A DNA stretch of 64,000 bases, taken from positions 1 to 64,000 of the forward strand of contig JAGRGD010000037.1 in the NCBI GenBank assembly GCA_020445665.1, given 5' to 3'. Of this stretch, positions 18,489 through 27,047 are shown piece by piece. Both the position numbers and the translations under genes were made by a program. The first letter of the stretch is position 1; every line of letters starts with the position of its first letter. The stretch is from Rhodocyclaceae bacterium (GTDB lineage Bacteria > Pseudomonadota > Gammaproteobacteria > Burkholderiales > Rhodocyclaceae). A model generated the notes under the pieces. The model did no database searches, had not been told where the DNA came from, and saw only the letters and a list, made by a program, of their open reading frames with translations.

Positions 18489-20222
18489 ATGAGCTCCGAC
18501 TCCAAGACCCAACTGGCCGAACTGCTCCGCCGCGCCCTCGCCAGCGTCGCGCCCGATCACGCCGAAACCCCGATCGTGCTCGAGCGGCCGAAACAGGCCA
18601 GCCACGGAGACTTCGCCAGCAACCTCGCGCTCCAGCTGGCCAAGCCACTGCGCCGCAGCCCGCGTGACCTGGCCGCGATGCTGCTCGCCGAGCTGCCCCC
18701 CTCGCCGCTGGTGACGAGCGCCGAGATCGCCGGCGCGGGCTTCATCAACTTCCGTCTTGCCGAAGCGGCCAAGACGGCGGTGGTGGCGCGGGTGCTCGAG
18801 CAAGGGGCCGGTTTCGGCCGCGGCGAGGACCGCGGAACGCGGGTGCAGGTCGAATTCGTGTCGGCCAACCCCACCGGCCCGCTGCACGTGGGTCACGGTC
18901 GCGGTGCCGCCTACGGCGCATCCCTCGCGGCGGTGCTCGACTTCGCCGGCTTCGACGTATCGAGCGAGTACTACGTCAATGACGCGGGCCGGCAGATGGA
19001 CATCCTCGGGCTGTCCACCTGGCTGCGCTACCTCGCAGAGTTCGGCATCCTCGTGCCCTTCCCGGTCAATGCCTACCAGGGCGACTACGTCGTCGCGATG
19101 GCGCGGGAGATCCGGTCTGCCCACGGTGACCGCTTCGCGCAGGTCAGCGCCGCCCAGGTGCTGGCCGAGGCGCCCGATGCGGGCCAGGACAAGGAAGGCC
19201 ACCTCGACGCCCTGATCGGCAACGCCAAGCGTCTGCTGGGCGAGGACTGGCACTGGATCCACGGCTTCGCGCTGACCGAGCAGCTCGGCGATGGCCGCGA
19301 GGACCTGGAGTCGTTCGGGGTCCGCTTCGATTGCTGGTTCTCGGAGAAAAGCCTGTTCGACACCGGCCTCGTCGAGCGGGCGGTAGGCGAACTGGAAAAG
19401 CGCGGCCACATCTACGTGCAGGACGGTGCTCGCTGGTTTCGCTCGACCGACTTCGGCGACGAGAAGGACCGGGTCGTCCAGCGCGACAACGGTCTCTATA
19501 CCTACTTCGCCTCCGACATCGCCTACCACCTCAACAAGTACGAGCGCGGCTTCGACCGGATCATCGACATCTGGGGCGCCGACCATCACGGCTACATCCC
19601 GCGCGTCAAGGGCGCGATCCAGGCCCTCGGCCTGCCGCCGGAGAAGCTCGAGGTCGCCCTGGTGCAGTTCGCGGTGCTCTACCGCAACGGCCAGAAGGCG
19701 GCCATGTCCACCCGCTCGGGCGAGTTCGTCACGCTCAGGGAGCTGCGCCGCGAAGTCGGCAACGACGCCTGTCGATTCTTCTACGTGCTGCGCAAGAGCG
19801 ACCAGCACCTGGACTTCGACCTGGATCTGGCCAAGAGCCAGAGCAACGAGAACCCGGTCTACTACATCCAGTACGCCCATGCGCGTATCGCCAGCGTGCT
19901 CAAGCAGTGGGGCGGCTCCGCCGAGGACCTGCGCGGCGTCGACACGGCCCCGCTCGCGAGCGAGCGCGAGATGGCCCTTTGCGGCCGCCTGGGCGCGTTT
20001 GCCGAAGTGGTCGCATCGGCGGCATCCGACTACGCGCCGCACCAGATCGCCTTCTATCTCAAGGACCTCGCCGGCGAGTTCCACAGCTGGTACAACGCCG
20101 AGCGGATGCTGGTCGAGGACGAAGGCCTGATGCAGGCGCGCCTCGCCCTGGCCGCCGCGGTACGCCAGGTGCTGGCCAACGGCCTGTCCCTGCTCGGGGT
20201 GTCCGCGCCCGAGAGCATGTAA
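18489..20222 (+). CDS. argS: Arginyl-tRNA synthetase
   Basis: A 577-residue class Ia synthetase that charges tRNA-Arg. The N-terminal Add-1 domain ([15 protein letters not shown]) recognises the tRNA D-loop. The HIGH motif appears as HVGH in [17 protein letters not shown], and the KMSK region as [11 protein letters not shown], the usual degenerate form in ArgRS. The C-terminal anticodon-binding domain ends with the typical [20 protein letters not shown]. Length and order are normal. The SPOR gene follows after 15 bases and is probably co-transcribed. Confidence 0.97.
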   Translation: MSSDSKTQLAELLRRALASVAPDHAETPIVLERPKQASHGDFASNLALQLAKPLRRSPRDLAAMLLAELPPSPLVTSAEIAGAGFINFRLAEAAKTAVVARVLEQGAGFGRGEDRGTRVQVEFVSANPTGPLHVGHGRGAAYGASLAAVLDFAGFDVSSEYYVNDAGRQMDILGLSTWLRYLAEFGILVPFPVNAYQGDYVVAMAREIRSAHGDRFAQVSAAQVLAEAPDAGQDKEGHLDALIGNAKRLLGEDWHWIHGFALTEQLGDGREDLESFGVRFDCWFSEKSLFDTGLVERAVGELEKRGHIYVQDGARWFRSTDFGDEKDRVVQRDNGLYTYFASDIAYHLNKYERGFDRIIDIWGADHHGYIPRVKGAIQALGLPPEKLEVALVQFAVLYRNGQKAAMSTRSGEFVTLRELRREVGNDACRFFYVLRKSDQHLDFDLDLAKSQSNENPVYYIQYAHARIASVLKQWGGSAEDLRGVDTAPLASEREMALCGRLGAFAEVVASAASDYAPHQIAFYLKDLAGEFHSWYNAERMLVEDEGLMQARLALAAAVRQVLANGLSLLGVSAPESM

Positions 20223-20237
20223 TCCACGGAAAACACC

Positions 20238-20807
20238 ATGAGTGAAAAGCGCAAGCCTCGCGCCAAGCAAGCACCGAAGAAATCCAGCGCCGGCGGGATG
20301 CTGGTCGGCCTGTTCATCGGCCTGATGCTGGGCGCGGTCGTCGCCGTCGTGGGCGCCTGGTACTTCACCCAGAACGCCCCGTTCAAGACCGACGGACGCA
20401 GCCAGGAGCGCGAGCCCGTGCCCGGCAACGACAAGCCGATCGCCCTGCCTGGCCGCCCCGGCGGCAAGCCGGTCGAGAAGCCCCAGTTCGACTTCTACAA
20501 GATCCTGCCCGAGGGCGAGTCGGCCACCGCGCCGCCGCCCGCGAGCCGCCCGCCCGCCCCGCCCGTTGCCGTGCAGCGCTTCTTCCTCCAGGCCGGCGCC
20601 TTCGAGAACCCGTCGGAGGCCGACAACGTCAAGGCCCGCCTCGCCCTGATGGGCGTCGAAGCCAGCGTGTCGCGGGCCGAGGTGAGCGGCAAGGGCACGG
20701 TGCACCGGGTCCGGATCGGCCCCTATGACGACGAAAGGATGCTCGACGAGGCCCGCCGCGAGCTCGCCGACGCCGGCATCTCGACCGTGCCGATCCGGGT
20801 GCAGTGA
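20238..20807 (+). CDS. SPOR-domain membrane protein (FtsN-like)
   Basis: A 189-residue protein with a basic N-terminus, one membrane helix (MLVGLFIGLMLGAVVAVVG), a Pro-rich periplasmic linker and a C-terminal SPOR domain from about residue 113 (RFFLQAGAFENPSEADNV to the end). SPOR domains bind denuded septal peptidoglycan. The architecture matches FtsN-like division proteins, which often follow argS in proteobacteria. Whether it is the functional FtsN cannot be told from this. Confidence 0.9.
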   Translation: MSEKRKPRAKQAPKKSSAGGMLVGLFIGLMLGAVVAVVGAWYFTQNAPFKTDGRSQEREPVPGNDKPIALPGRPGGKPVEKPQFDFYKILPEGESATAPPPASRPPAPPVAVQRFFLQAGAFENPSEADNVKARLALMGVEASVSRAEVSGKGTVHRVRIGPYDDERMLDEARRELADAGISTVPIRVQ

Positions 20808-20914
20808 TTCGAAAAGTCCGGTAAAGCCGCGTTAGCATCGGCAAGCGCGCGGAACCGTTGCCCGCCCACAGACTCCCACTCACCGACATCGTCTCAATCA
20901 CGGAGGAACCCCGC

Positions 20915-21547
20915 ATGGATCGTCGTCAAGCGTTGAAACACGTGGCCGCGGCAGCTGGCCTGGCCGCCATCGGCATGCCGGCCCTGGCCCAGCGCGAACC
21001 ATTCAATACGCTCGACCCGGTGCAGAGCACCGAGGATCCGTCACGGATCGAAATCATCGAGTTCTTCCATTACGGCTGCCCCCACTGCCGTGACTTCGAC
21101 CCCCTGCTCGAGGCGTGGCTCGTCAGCCTGCCCAAGGATGTGTACTTCAAGCGGGTGCCGGCGATCTGGGGCAATCCGAAGCTCAAGGCGCTGGCCCGCT
21201 TCTACTACGCGGCAGAGGCCACCGGGGACCTGCACACCCTGCACGGCGACGTCTTCGCCGCCTTCCAGACGGCCCACGTGGCCCTCGACAAGCCCGAGGG
21301 GGTCCAGGAGTGGGTGGCCAGCAAGGGCGTGGATGCGGACAAGTTCATGGCCGCCTACAAGTCCTTCGGCATCGAGTCCAAGCTGTCGCGGGCAGACCAG
21401 CTGGCGCGCAACTTCCGCGTTCAGGGCGTGCCCACCGTCGCGGTCAACGGGCAGTACACCACCTCCGCCTCGCTCACCGGCAGCCACGAGAACACCCTCA
21501 AGGTCGTCGACGAACTGATCGCCAAGGTCCGCCAGTCCCGCGGCTGA
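20915..21547 (+). CDS. dsbA: Thiol:disulfide interchange protein DsbA
   Basis: A 210-residue periplasmic protein that inserts disulfides into exported proteins. The signal peptide ends at ALAQR. The thioredoxin active site is CPHC in FHYGCPHCRDF, with the helical insertion in the middle and the cis-proline loop QGVPTVAVNG. The ATG at 20915 has a CGGAGGAA ribosome site. Length and motifs are normal for DsbA of betaproteobacteria. Confidence 0.93.
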   Translation: MDRRQALKHVAAAAGLAAIGMPALAQREPFNTLDPVQSTEDPSRIEIIEFFHYGCPHCRDFDPLLEAWLVSLPKDVYFKRVPAIWGNPKLKALARFYYAAEATGDLHTLHGDVFAAFQTAHVALDKPEGVQEWVASKGVDADKFMAAYKSFGIESKLSRADQLARNFRVQGVPTVAVNGQYTTSASLTGSHENTLKVVDELIAKVRQSRG

Positions 21548-21563
21548 GTCCCGGACCCGCCGC

Positions 21564-22343
21564 GTGGCGTCCCCGCACACCGCCCGGCGGGTCGTGATCA
21601 CCGGTGCCTCGAGCGGTATCGGCGCGGCGCTCGCACGAGCCTACGCCCGCCGCGGCGCGCGGCTGTTCCTGATCGGGCGCAACCACGAACGCCTCACCGC
21701 GGTCGCCGCCTCGGCCGGCGGAGACGCCCGCTGCCTGACGGCCGACGTGGGTGACGTGGCGGCCATGCAGGCCTGCGCCGAGCAGATCCTCGAGGACGGC
21801 ACGCCGGACATCGTGATCGCCAACGCCGGGGTGTCAGTGGGCACCCTGGCCGGCGATCGGCATGACCTCGCCGCCCTGTCGCGCGTCATGCAGACCAACG
21901 TGATCGGCCTCGCCGCGAGTCTCCAGCCCTTTGTCGCGCCGATGCGGGCGCGGGGCCGGGGTACCCTGGTCGGCATCGCCTCGGTGGCGGGCATCCGCGG
22001 CCTGCCCGGCTCCGGTGCCTACAGCGCCTCGAAGGCCGCTGCGATCGCGCTGCTCGAATCGATGCGCGCCGAACTGCGCAGCGACGGCATCCGTGTCGTG
22101 ACCATCGCGCCGGGCTACATCGACACCCCGATGACCCGCGTCAACCGCTATCCGATGCCCTTCCTGATGGACGCGGACGAGGCCGCCGAGCGCATGTGCC
22201 GGGCCATCGACAGGCAGACCCGCTATTGCGTGATTCCCTGGCAGATGGGCATTGTCGCCAAGCTACTGCGCCTGCTGCCCAATCCCGTCTTCGACCGCCT
22301 CTTCGAGCGCGCCGGCCGCAAGCCGCGGGGACTGCCCCTGTAG
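21564..22343 (+). CDS. Short-chain dehydrogenase/reductase
   Basis: A 259-residue SDR oxidoreductase with the nucleotide motif TGASSGIG, the NAG motif (IANAGVS), the catalytic Ser region IASVAG and YSASK. The length and the C-terminal region fit a classical SDR close to the SDR family 7B-like or fatty-acyl type; the substrate is not evident. It starts with GTG 16 bases after dsbA and may be co-transcribed with it. It converges on the hybrid kinase with a 10-base gap. Confidence 0.88.
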   Translation: MASPHTARRVVITGASSGIGAALARAYARRGARLFLIGRNHERLTAVAASAGGDARCLTADVGDVAAMQACAEQILEDGTPDIVIANAGVSVGTLAGDRHDLAALSRVMQTNVIGLAASLQPFVAPMRARGRGTLVGIASVAGIRGLPGSGAYSASKAAAIALLESMRAELRSDGIRVVTIAPGYIDTPMTRVNRYPMPFLMDADEAAERMCRAIDRQTRYCVIPWQMGIVAKLLRLLPNPVFDRLFERAGRKPRGLPL

Positions 22344-22353
22344 CGATCGGGCG

Positions 22354-24639
22354 TCAGGCGGGAAGGCGCTCCTGGGCACAGAGGGCGGCATAGTGCCGCT
22401 CGAGATCTTCGAAGGCCCGCCGCGCGGCGTCGAGATCATCTCGCCGCGCCTGGGCTTCGATCTCGGCGCAGGCCGCGGCGGCTGGCTCAGCACCGACCAC
22501 CGCAAGGCTCGACTTGAGGCGATGGGCCACGTCGCGTACCGGCTGGGCGTCGGCCGCATCGAGTCCGGCCCGGATCAGGGGCAGGTCGGTGTCGGCCTGC
22601 TCCCACAGCATCCCGATCAGCTCCCGCCACAGCCCTTCGTCGCCCCCCAGGTTCGCGACCGCTTCTGCCCGGTTGACCGGTTGCGGCGGGGCCTCCGATA
22701 CCGGTTCGGGGGCGCCCTCACCGGCCGCTGGGCGCGCCTCCGCCTGCCCCGCCGCCGGGTCCGCGACCCGGGCCAGCATGGCCAGCAGCGCCGGCGAGCG
22801 CACCGGCTTCGACAGGTAGTCCGTCATGCCGTGGGACAGGCACTCGTCGCGGATGCCTTCCATCGCGTGGGCCGTCAGACCGACGATGGGCAGGGTCTCA
22901 CCGGCGGCCCGAATCCGCTCGGTGGCCTCGAAACCGTCCATGCCGGGCATCTGGACGTCCATCAGCACCACGTCGTGCCCACCGGCCAGCACCGCTTCGA
23001 CTGCGGCGGCGCCGTTGTCCACCAGGGTCACCTCATGCCCGGCGCGCCGCAGCGTATGAGAAAGGAAGACCTGGTTGACCTCGGTATCCTCGGCCAGCAG
23101 CACCCGCAGGCCCTGGTGACCGGCGTCGGGCACAGGCGCGGCCAGCTCCGCGGCGGCCTGTTCGTCGGCGCGCCCGAGGGGCAGTTCGAAGCAGAAGGTG
23201 CTGCCGTGCCCGGGCACGCTGTCCACCCAGATACGCCCTCCCATCAGTTCGCATAGCCGCGCGCAGATGGTCAGCCCGAGCCCGGTACCCCCGAAGCGCC
23301 GCCCGATCTGCGCATCGCTCTGGGTGAAGGCCTCGAAGATCGAGCGCTGGCGTTCGGGGGAGATGCCGATCCCGGTGTCCACCACCGCGATACGCAGCAG
23401 GACCCGACCGTCGTCGGCTGGGGTCGCCGTGACGCGAACACTGACGCCGCCCTGTTCGGTGAATTTCAGCGCATTGCCGATCAGGTTGATCAGAATCTGG
23501 CGGATGCGGGTCGGGTCACCCACCAGCCAGCGAGGCGGATCACCGACGTTGTCGAGATCCAGCGACAGGCGCCGGTTGGCCGCCTGCCAGCGCAGCGGCT
23601 GCAGGGTTTCTTCCAGCAGGGCCGCACAGTCGAAGGGGATCGACTCGATGACGAACTTGCCGGCCTCGATCTTGGAGAAATCGAGCAGGTCGTTGATGAT
23701 CACCAACAGCCCCTCGGCCGAGGCGTGGGCCATCTCGATGAAGCGCTTCTGCTGGGCATCGACCGCCGCCTCCGCGGCGATCTCGGTCATCCCGAGAATG
23801 CCGGCCATCGGGGTGCGGATCTCGTGGCTCATCATTGCCAGGAACGACGCCTTGGCCCGCTCCGACGCCGCCGCCGCGTCACGCGCGGCGGCCAGTTCCT
23901 GCTCGTGGCGGATCCGCTCGGTGATATCGATGCAGGTCAGCACCCGCCCCCGGACCTGATCCTGCATCAGCAGCGGGCGCGCCCGCACGCGGATCGTGCG
24001 CTCGTCGCGCAGGGAGAGCTGGGCTTCAACCTCATCCTCGTCGCGGGACAGCAACACGCGCCACGGCGACGCCTCGCCCCGGCTCAGCCGGCACATCCTG
24101 ACCATGTGGCGCAGCACGCTGCGGTCGTCCCGCATGCTGTCGCCGGCGAGGGACCAGATCTGGGCGAAACGATGGTTGAAGTTCATGATCCGCCCGTCAA
24201 GCTCGAGCACCAGCAGGCCATCGGCGGTGGACTCGAAGATCGCGCGCAGCAGCGAGGTAGAGGCTTCGAGTTCGTCGGCCGCCGCGGTGCTGGCACGGGC
24301 ATCCGAAGCCCGCAGCACCAGCAGGGCTCCCCCCTCCGTTTCATGCACGGTGATCGACTTGGTGACCGGCAGCATCTCGCCGTCGCCGCGGGCCAGCAGC
24401 CCCTCGACCTCATGCAGTTCCACCAGGCGGCCTCCGGCCACGTCGTCCCAGTAGAAGGCGTCCTGAAGGGCGCACTCCAGATCGGTGATTGGTCGGCCGA
24501 TCAGATCATCGATGGCGTAGCGGAGCTCACGTGTCGCGGTGTCATTGGCGTCGACGACGAGGCGCGTGGCGGCCTCGACGAGCAGGAGGATCTCCTCGCT
24601 CCCCGAGAGCAGCACGCGGGCACGGGCGAGGTCGCTCAC
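22354..24639 (-). CDS. Hybrid sensor histidine kinase (PAS-PAS-HK-REC-HPt)
   Basis: A 761-residue cytoplasmic hybrid kinase without membrane helices. It has two PAS-like sensor regions (about 1-115 and 125-260), the H-box MMSHEIRTPMAGILGM, a HATPase domain with DTGIGISPE and GGTGLGL, a receiver domain with the phospho-acceptor in DVQMPGMDG, and a C-terminal HPt domain with the histidine in AHRLKSSLAVVGA. The GTG at 24639 overlaps the stop codon of the HD-GYP gene (GTGA), indicating translational coupling. A longer open frame upstream is only a shadow of that gene. It probably signals together with the HD-GYP protein. Confidence 0.92.
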   Translation of the reverse strand: MSDLARARVLLSGSEEILLLVEAATRLVVDANDTATRELRYAIDDLIGRPITDLECALQDAFYWDDVAGGRLVELHEVEGLLARGDGEMLPVTKSITVHETEGGALLVLRASDARASTAAADELEASTSLLRAIFESTADGLLVLELDGRIMNFNHRFAQIWSLAGDSMRDDRSVLRHMVRMCRLSRGEASPWRVLLSRDEDEVEAQLSLRDERTIRVRARPLLMQDQVRGRVLTCIDITERIRHEQELAAARDAAAASERAKASFLAMMSHEIRTPMAGILGMTEIAAEAAVDAQQKRFIEMAHASAEGLLVIINDLLDFSKIEAGKFVIESIPFDCAALLEETLQPLRWQAANRRLSLDLDNVGDPPRWLVGDPTRIRQILINLIGNALKFTEQGGVSVRVTATPADDGRVLLRIAVVDTGIGISPERQRSIFEAFTQSDAQIGRRFGGTGLGLTICARLCELMGGRIWVDSVPGHGSTFCFELPLGRADEQAAAELAAPVPDAGHQGLRVLLAEDTEVNQVFLSHTLRRAGHEVTLVDNGAAAVEAVLAGGHDVVLMDVQMPGMDGFEATERIRAAGETLPIVGLTAHAMEGIRDECLSHGMTDYLSKPVRSPALLAMLARVADPAAGQAEARPAAGEGAPEPVSEAPPQPVNRAEAVANLGGDEGLWRELIGMLWEQADTDLPLIRAGLDAADAQPVRDVAHRLKSSLAVVGAEPAAAACAEIEAQARRDDLDAARRAFEDLERHYAALCAQERLPA

Positions 24640-25907
24640 GGCCGGTTCCCGTCCTGGGACTTGCTGGGGTCGAAGTAGTAGGTGACGCGCTTGCGCGGGC
24701 TGAGATAGTCGAATATCTGGCGTGGCAGCTGGTTGGGGCGGATGGCCTTGGCGACCCCGACATCGGTTTCGGTGTCGAGGTCCACGATGATGGCCTCCTC
24801 CTTCGGCACCTGCTCGTCGTACACCATCACGACCGGCCGCAGGGGGCGCGCCGAGTTGATCGACAGCACCATGCCGAAGCTGTCGTTGGACAGCCGCACC
24901 ACGGTCCCCGGCGGATAGACGCCAAGCATCTGGATCAGCTTGCCCAGCATCTGTTCGTCGTAGCGGGGCCGGTGCTTCGCGTACATCAGGGAGAGCGCCT
25001 CGTGGGGCGTGATGGCAGCCGCCTGATTGACCGGATTGCACAGGTTGTCATAGGCATTGACGAGCCCGATGAGCCGCGCCAGCCGCGGGATCGCCTCGCC
25101 CTTCAGGCCCTTGGGGTAACCGCTGCCGTCCATCAGTTCGTGGTGGAAGCCGATGACCTGCAGGACGGGCTCGGGCAGGCCTGCCCGCTTGCCGTGCTCG
25201 ATGCCGTAGACGCAGTGCTGACGCAGGAATTCGTCCTCGGCCTTGGTCAGAGTCTCCTTCTTCAGCAGGATCTTGTCCGGCACGTCGACCTTGCCGATGT
25301 CGTGGAACAGGGCGGACACCCCGACCACGTTGAGGATGTCCTGCGACAGGTCAAGCGCCTTGCCCAGCAGCAGGGCCAGCATCGCGACGTTGAGGGAGTG
25401 GTAGTACACCTCCTCGCCGGCGACCTTGTCGTTCATCAGGTGCACCATCACGTCCCGGTCCATCATCAGGGAGTCGGTCACCTGCTTGATCAGGGCGTTG
25501 GCGCTGGCGAGCGCCTTCTTCGGATCCGAGAAGAGATCCTTCGACAGCTCCCGGCAAACCGTGGCGGCCTGCAGGAACTCCCGTTCGCAGGCGTTGATCC
25601 GGGTACGGACCTCCCGGTTGCGCTCGACCCGCGCGCGCTTCTCGAGCATCACCGTGTCGGGCTCGGGCTCCTTCTCCGGCGCGACCGGGGCCGGCGCTGC
25701 CGGCGCCTCCTCGGCGACCTTGCTGCGCGCAAGATCGATCCGGATGCGCTGGAGCCCGAGGGCGCGCACCTCCCGCAACTGCTCGGGCGTGCGGATCAGG
25801 AAGCTGTTGAACGAGAACGGATGGTCGAGCCAGGACAGCTCGAGGCAGATGTAATGCCCGACCCGCAAATCGTCGCAGGAGATGTAGGTCCCGTCGCTCT
25901 CCGCCAT
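24636..25907 (-). CDS. HD-GYP domain cyclic-di-GMP phosphodiesterase
   Basis: A 423-residue protein with an N-terminal DUF3391-like domain (ISCDDLRVGHYICLELSWLDHPF) and a C-terminal HD-GYP domain. The HD metal site is in LFHDIGKVDVPDKIL, and the second part has HHELMDGSGYPKGLKG. The GYP motif is intact, so c-di-GMP hydrolysis is expected. It is followed without a gap by the hybrid histidine kinase, with a 4-base overlap, so the two are probably produced together. The window also contains a c-di-GMP riboswitch at 34874-34972, though no direct link is shown. Confidence 0.92.
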   Translation of the reverse strand: MAESDGTYISCDDLRVGHYICLELSWLDHPFSFNSFLIRTPEQLREVRALGLQRIRIDLARSKVAEEAPAAPAPVAPEKEPEPDTVMLEKRARVERNREVRTRINACEREFLQAATVCRELSKDLFSDPKKALASANALIKQVTDSLMMDRDVMVHLMNDKVAGEEVYYHSLNVAMLALLLGKALDLSQDILNVVGVSALFHDIGKVDVPDKILLKKETLTKAEDEFLRQHCVYGIEHGKRAGLPEPVLQVIGFHHELMDGSGYPKGLKGEAIPRLARLIGLVNAYDNLCNPVNQAAAITPHEALSLMYAKHRPRYDEQMLGKLIQMLGVYPPGTVVRLSNDSFGMVLSINSARPLRPVVMVYDEQVPKEEAIIVDLDTETDVGVAKAIRPNQLPRQIFDYLSPRKRVTYYFDPSKSQDGNRP

Positions 25908-25988
25908 TCAGGCGCCTGCCTCGTCATGAAGTCCAATACGGGGTATCGGCGCAGGGCGCGACAGCTTGAGAGGCGCACCCGGCGCGAG

Positions 25989-26537
25989 TCACGTGGATTT
26001 CAGCTCCAGTGGCAGGCCGGCGACCACCAGCGTGACCCGCTCGGCCAGCGCCGCGACCCGCTGGTTGAGGCGCCCGGCCTCGTCCCGGAAGAGCCGGCCC
26101 AGCGGCGTCTCGGGTACCACGCCGAACCCCAGCTCGTTGCTGACCAGCAGGATGCGACCTGGCAGGCCGGGCAAGGTGCGCAACAGGGCCTCTCGCTCCG
26201 CCACCAGTTCGGGCAGGTGTTCGGCGTCGTGGGGGTGGCGGGCCGGGTCGAGCCCGACCATCCGGTTCGACAACCACATGGTCAGGCAGTCGACCACGAG
26301 CACCCGTCCCACCGCAGCCTCGGCGGCCAGCACGCCGGCAAGCCCCCCGGGGGCCTCGATGGTCCGCCAGTGGCCAGGCCGATCCCGGCGGTGACGCTCG
26401 ATGCGCAGCGCCATCTCGGGATCGAGCGCCTCGGCCGTCGCGATCACGACCACCTCCCGGCCGTCGTCCCGCGCGCGCGCCTCGGCGAGGCGGCTCTTGC
26501 CCGACCGGGCCCCGCCGATGACCAGCTCACATGCCAT
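25989..26537 (-). CDS. cobU: Adenosylcobinamide kinase / adenosylcobinamide-phosphate guanylyltransferase
   Basis: A 182-residue bifunctional enzyme that phosphorylates adenosylcobinamide and adds GMP, needed for nucleotide-loop assembly of B12. It has the P-loop GGARSGKS at the N-terminus, the region around the guanylylated His (RIERHRRDRPGHWRTIEAP) and the late VSNELGFGVVPE motif. The ATG at 26537 places the P-loop at the usual distance; an upstream ATG at 26606 adds an unlikely tail. It is transcribed away from the cobalamin riboswitch operon. Also called cobP. Confidence 0.94.
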   Translation of the reverse strand: MACELVIGGARSGKSRLAEARARDDGREVVVIATAEALDPEMALRIERHRRDRPGHWRTIEAPGGLAGVLAAEAAVGRVLVVDCLTMWLSNRMVGLDPARHPHDAEHLPELVAEREALLRTLPGLPGRILLVSNELGFGVVPETPLGRLFRDEAGRLNQRVAALAERVTLVVAGLPLELKST

Positions 26538-26628
26538 GCCGCCCCCGCGACGCCACGCGACGGCGCGGCTCGCCGACAGTCTGCGCAATTCGCAGGCATG
26601 CCGCAATGCAAAAAAAGGGCAGACGATC

Positions 26629-26637
26629 TGGTATCAT
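26629..26637 (+). promoter_or_regulatory. Extended -10 promoter for the riboswitch transcript
   Basis: TGGTATCAT matches an extended -10 element (TGnTATAAT with one mismatch). It lies about 50-60 bases before the riboswitch aptamer. There is no good -35 hexamer 17 bases upstream. Confidence 0.5.
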
Positions 26638-26689
26638 CCGCGGCGCACCCGTGATCGTTGCGGGTGTTGAGCAGCCGAGGTGCCCCGAC

Positions 26690-26875
26690 GCCATCCAGGC
26701 CAGGGGTTGAACGGGAAGCAGGTGCGCGAAGCCCGCCTTCGCAAGGCCTGCGCTGCCCCCGCAACGGTAAGTGGAATGCGGGTCCATCTTCCGCCACTGG
26801 ACGTTTCGTCCGGGAAGGCGATGGACCCCGGCGTGGCCCGCCCGCCATCCACGAGCCCGGATACCGGCCCGACTG
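26690..26875 (+). promoter_or_regulatory. Cobalamin riboswitch
   Basis: The region carries the conserved blocks of the AdoCbl riboswitch in order: ACGGGAAGCAGGTG near 26711, GCTGCCCCCGCAACGGTAA near 26752, and the 3' B12-box-like GAGCCCGGATACCGGCC near 26853. It sits in the leader of btuB and probably represses the whole uptake/salvage operon when cobalamin is plentiful. The remaining 170 bases before the btuB start would hold the expression platform; I see no clear terminator with a T run, so control of translation is more likely. Edges are approximate. Confidence 0.9.
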
Positions 26876-27047
26876 CCAACGTCGTGCCCCTGCCTGACGA
26901 CAGGGTGCGCCACGAGCTGTCGGGCCGCGGGGAGGCGGCCACGGGCGCGGCATCCCTTTCGCTCCTGTGTCACTCCCGCGTTCCCGATCCATGTCGAAAA
27001 CGGCCGGCCTCGCGGGTGCGCGACCGGCCAGAGGGAGCGAATCAAGC

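Noticed and set aside
24640..25041. N-terminal extension of the hybrid histidine kinase through the HD-GYP gene
   Set aside because: The upstream frame is antisense-like in composition and lies wholly within the HD-GYP coding sequence; the GTG overlapping its stop codon explains the real start.
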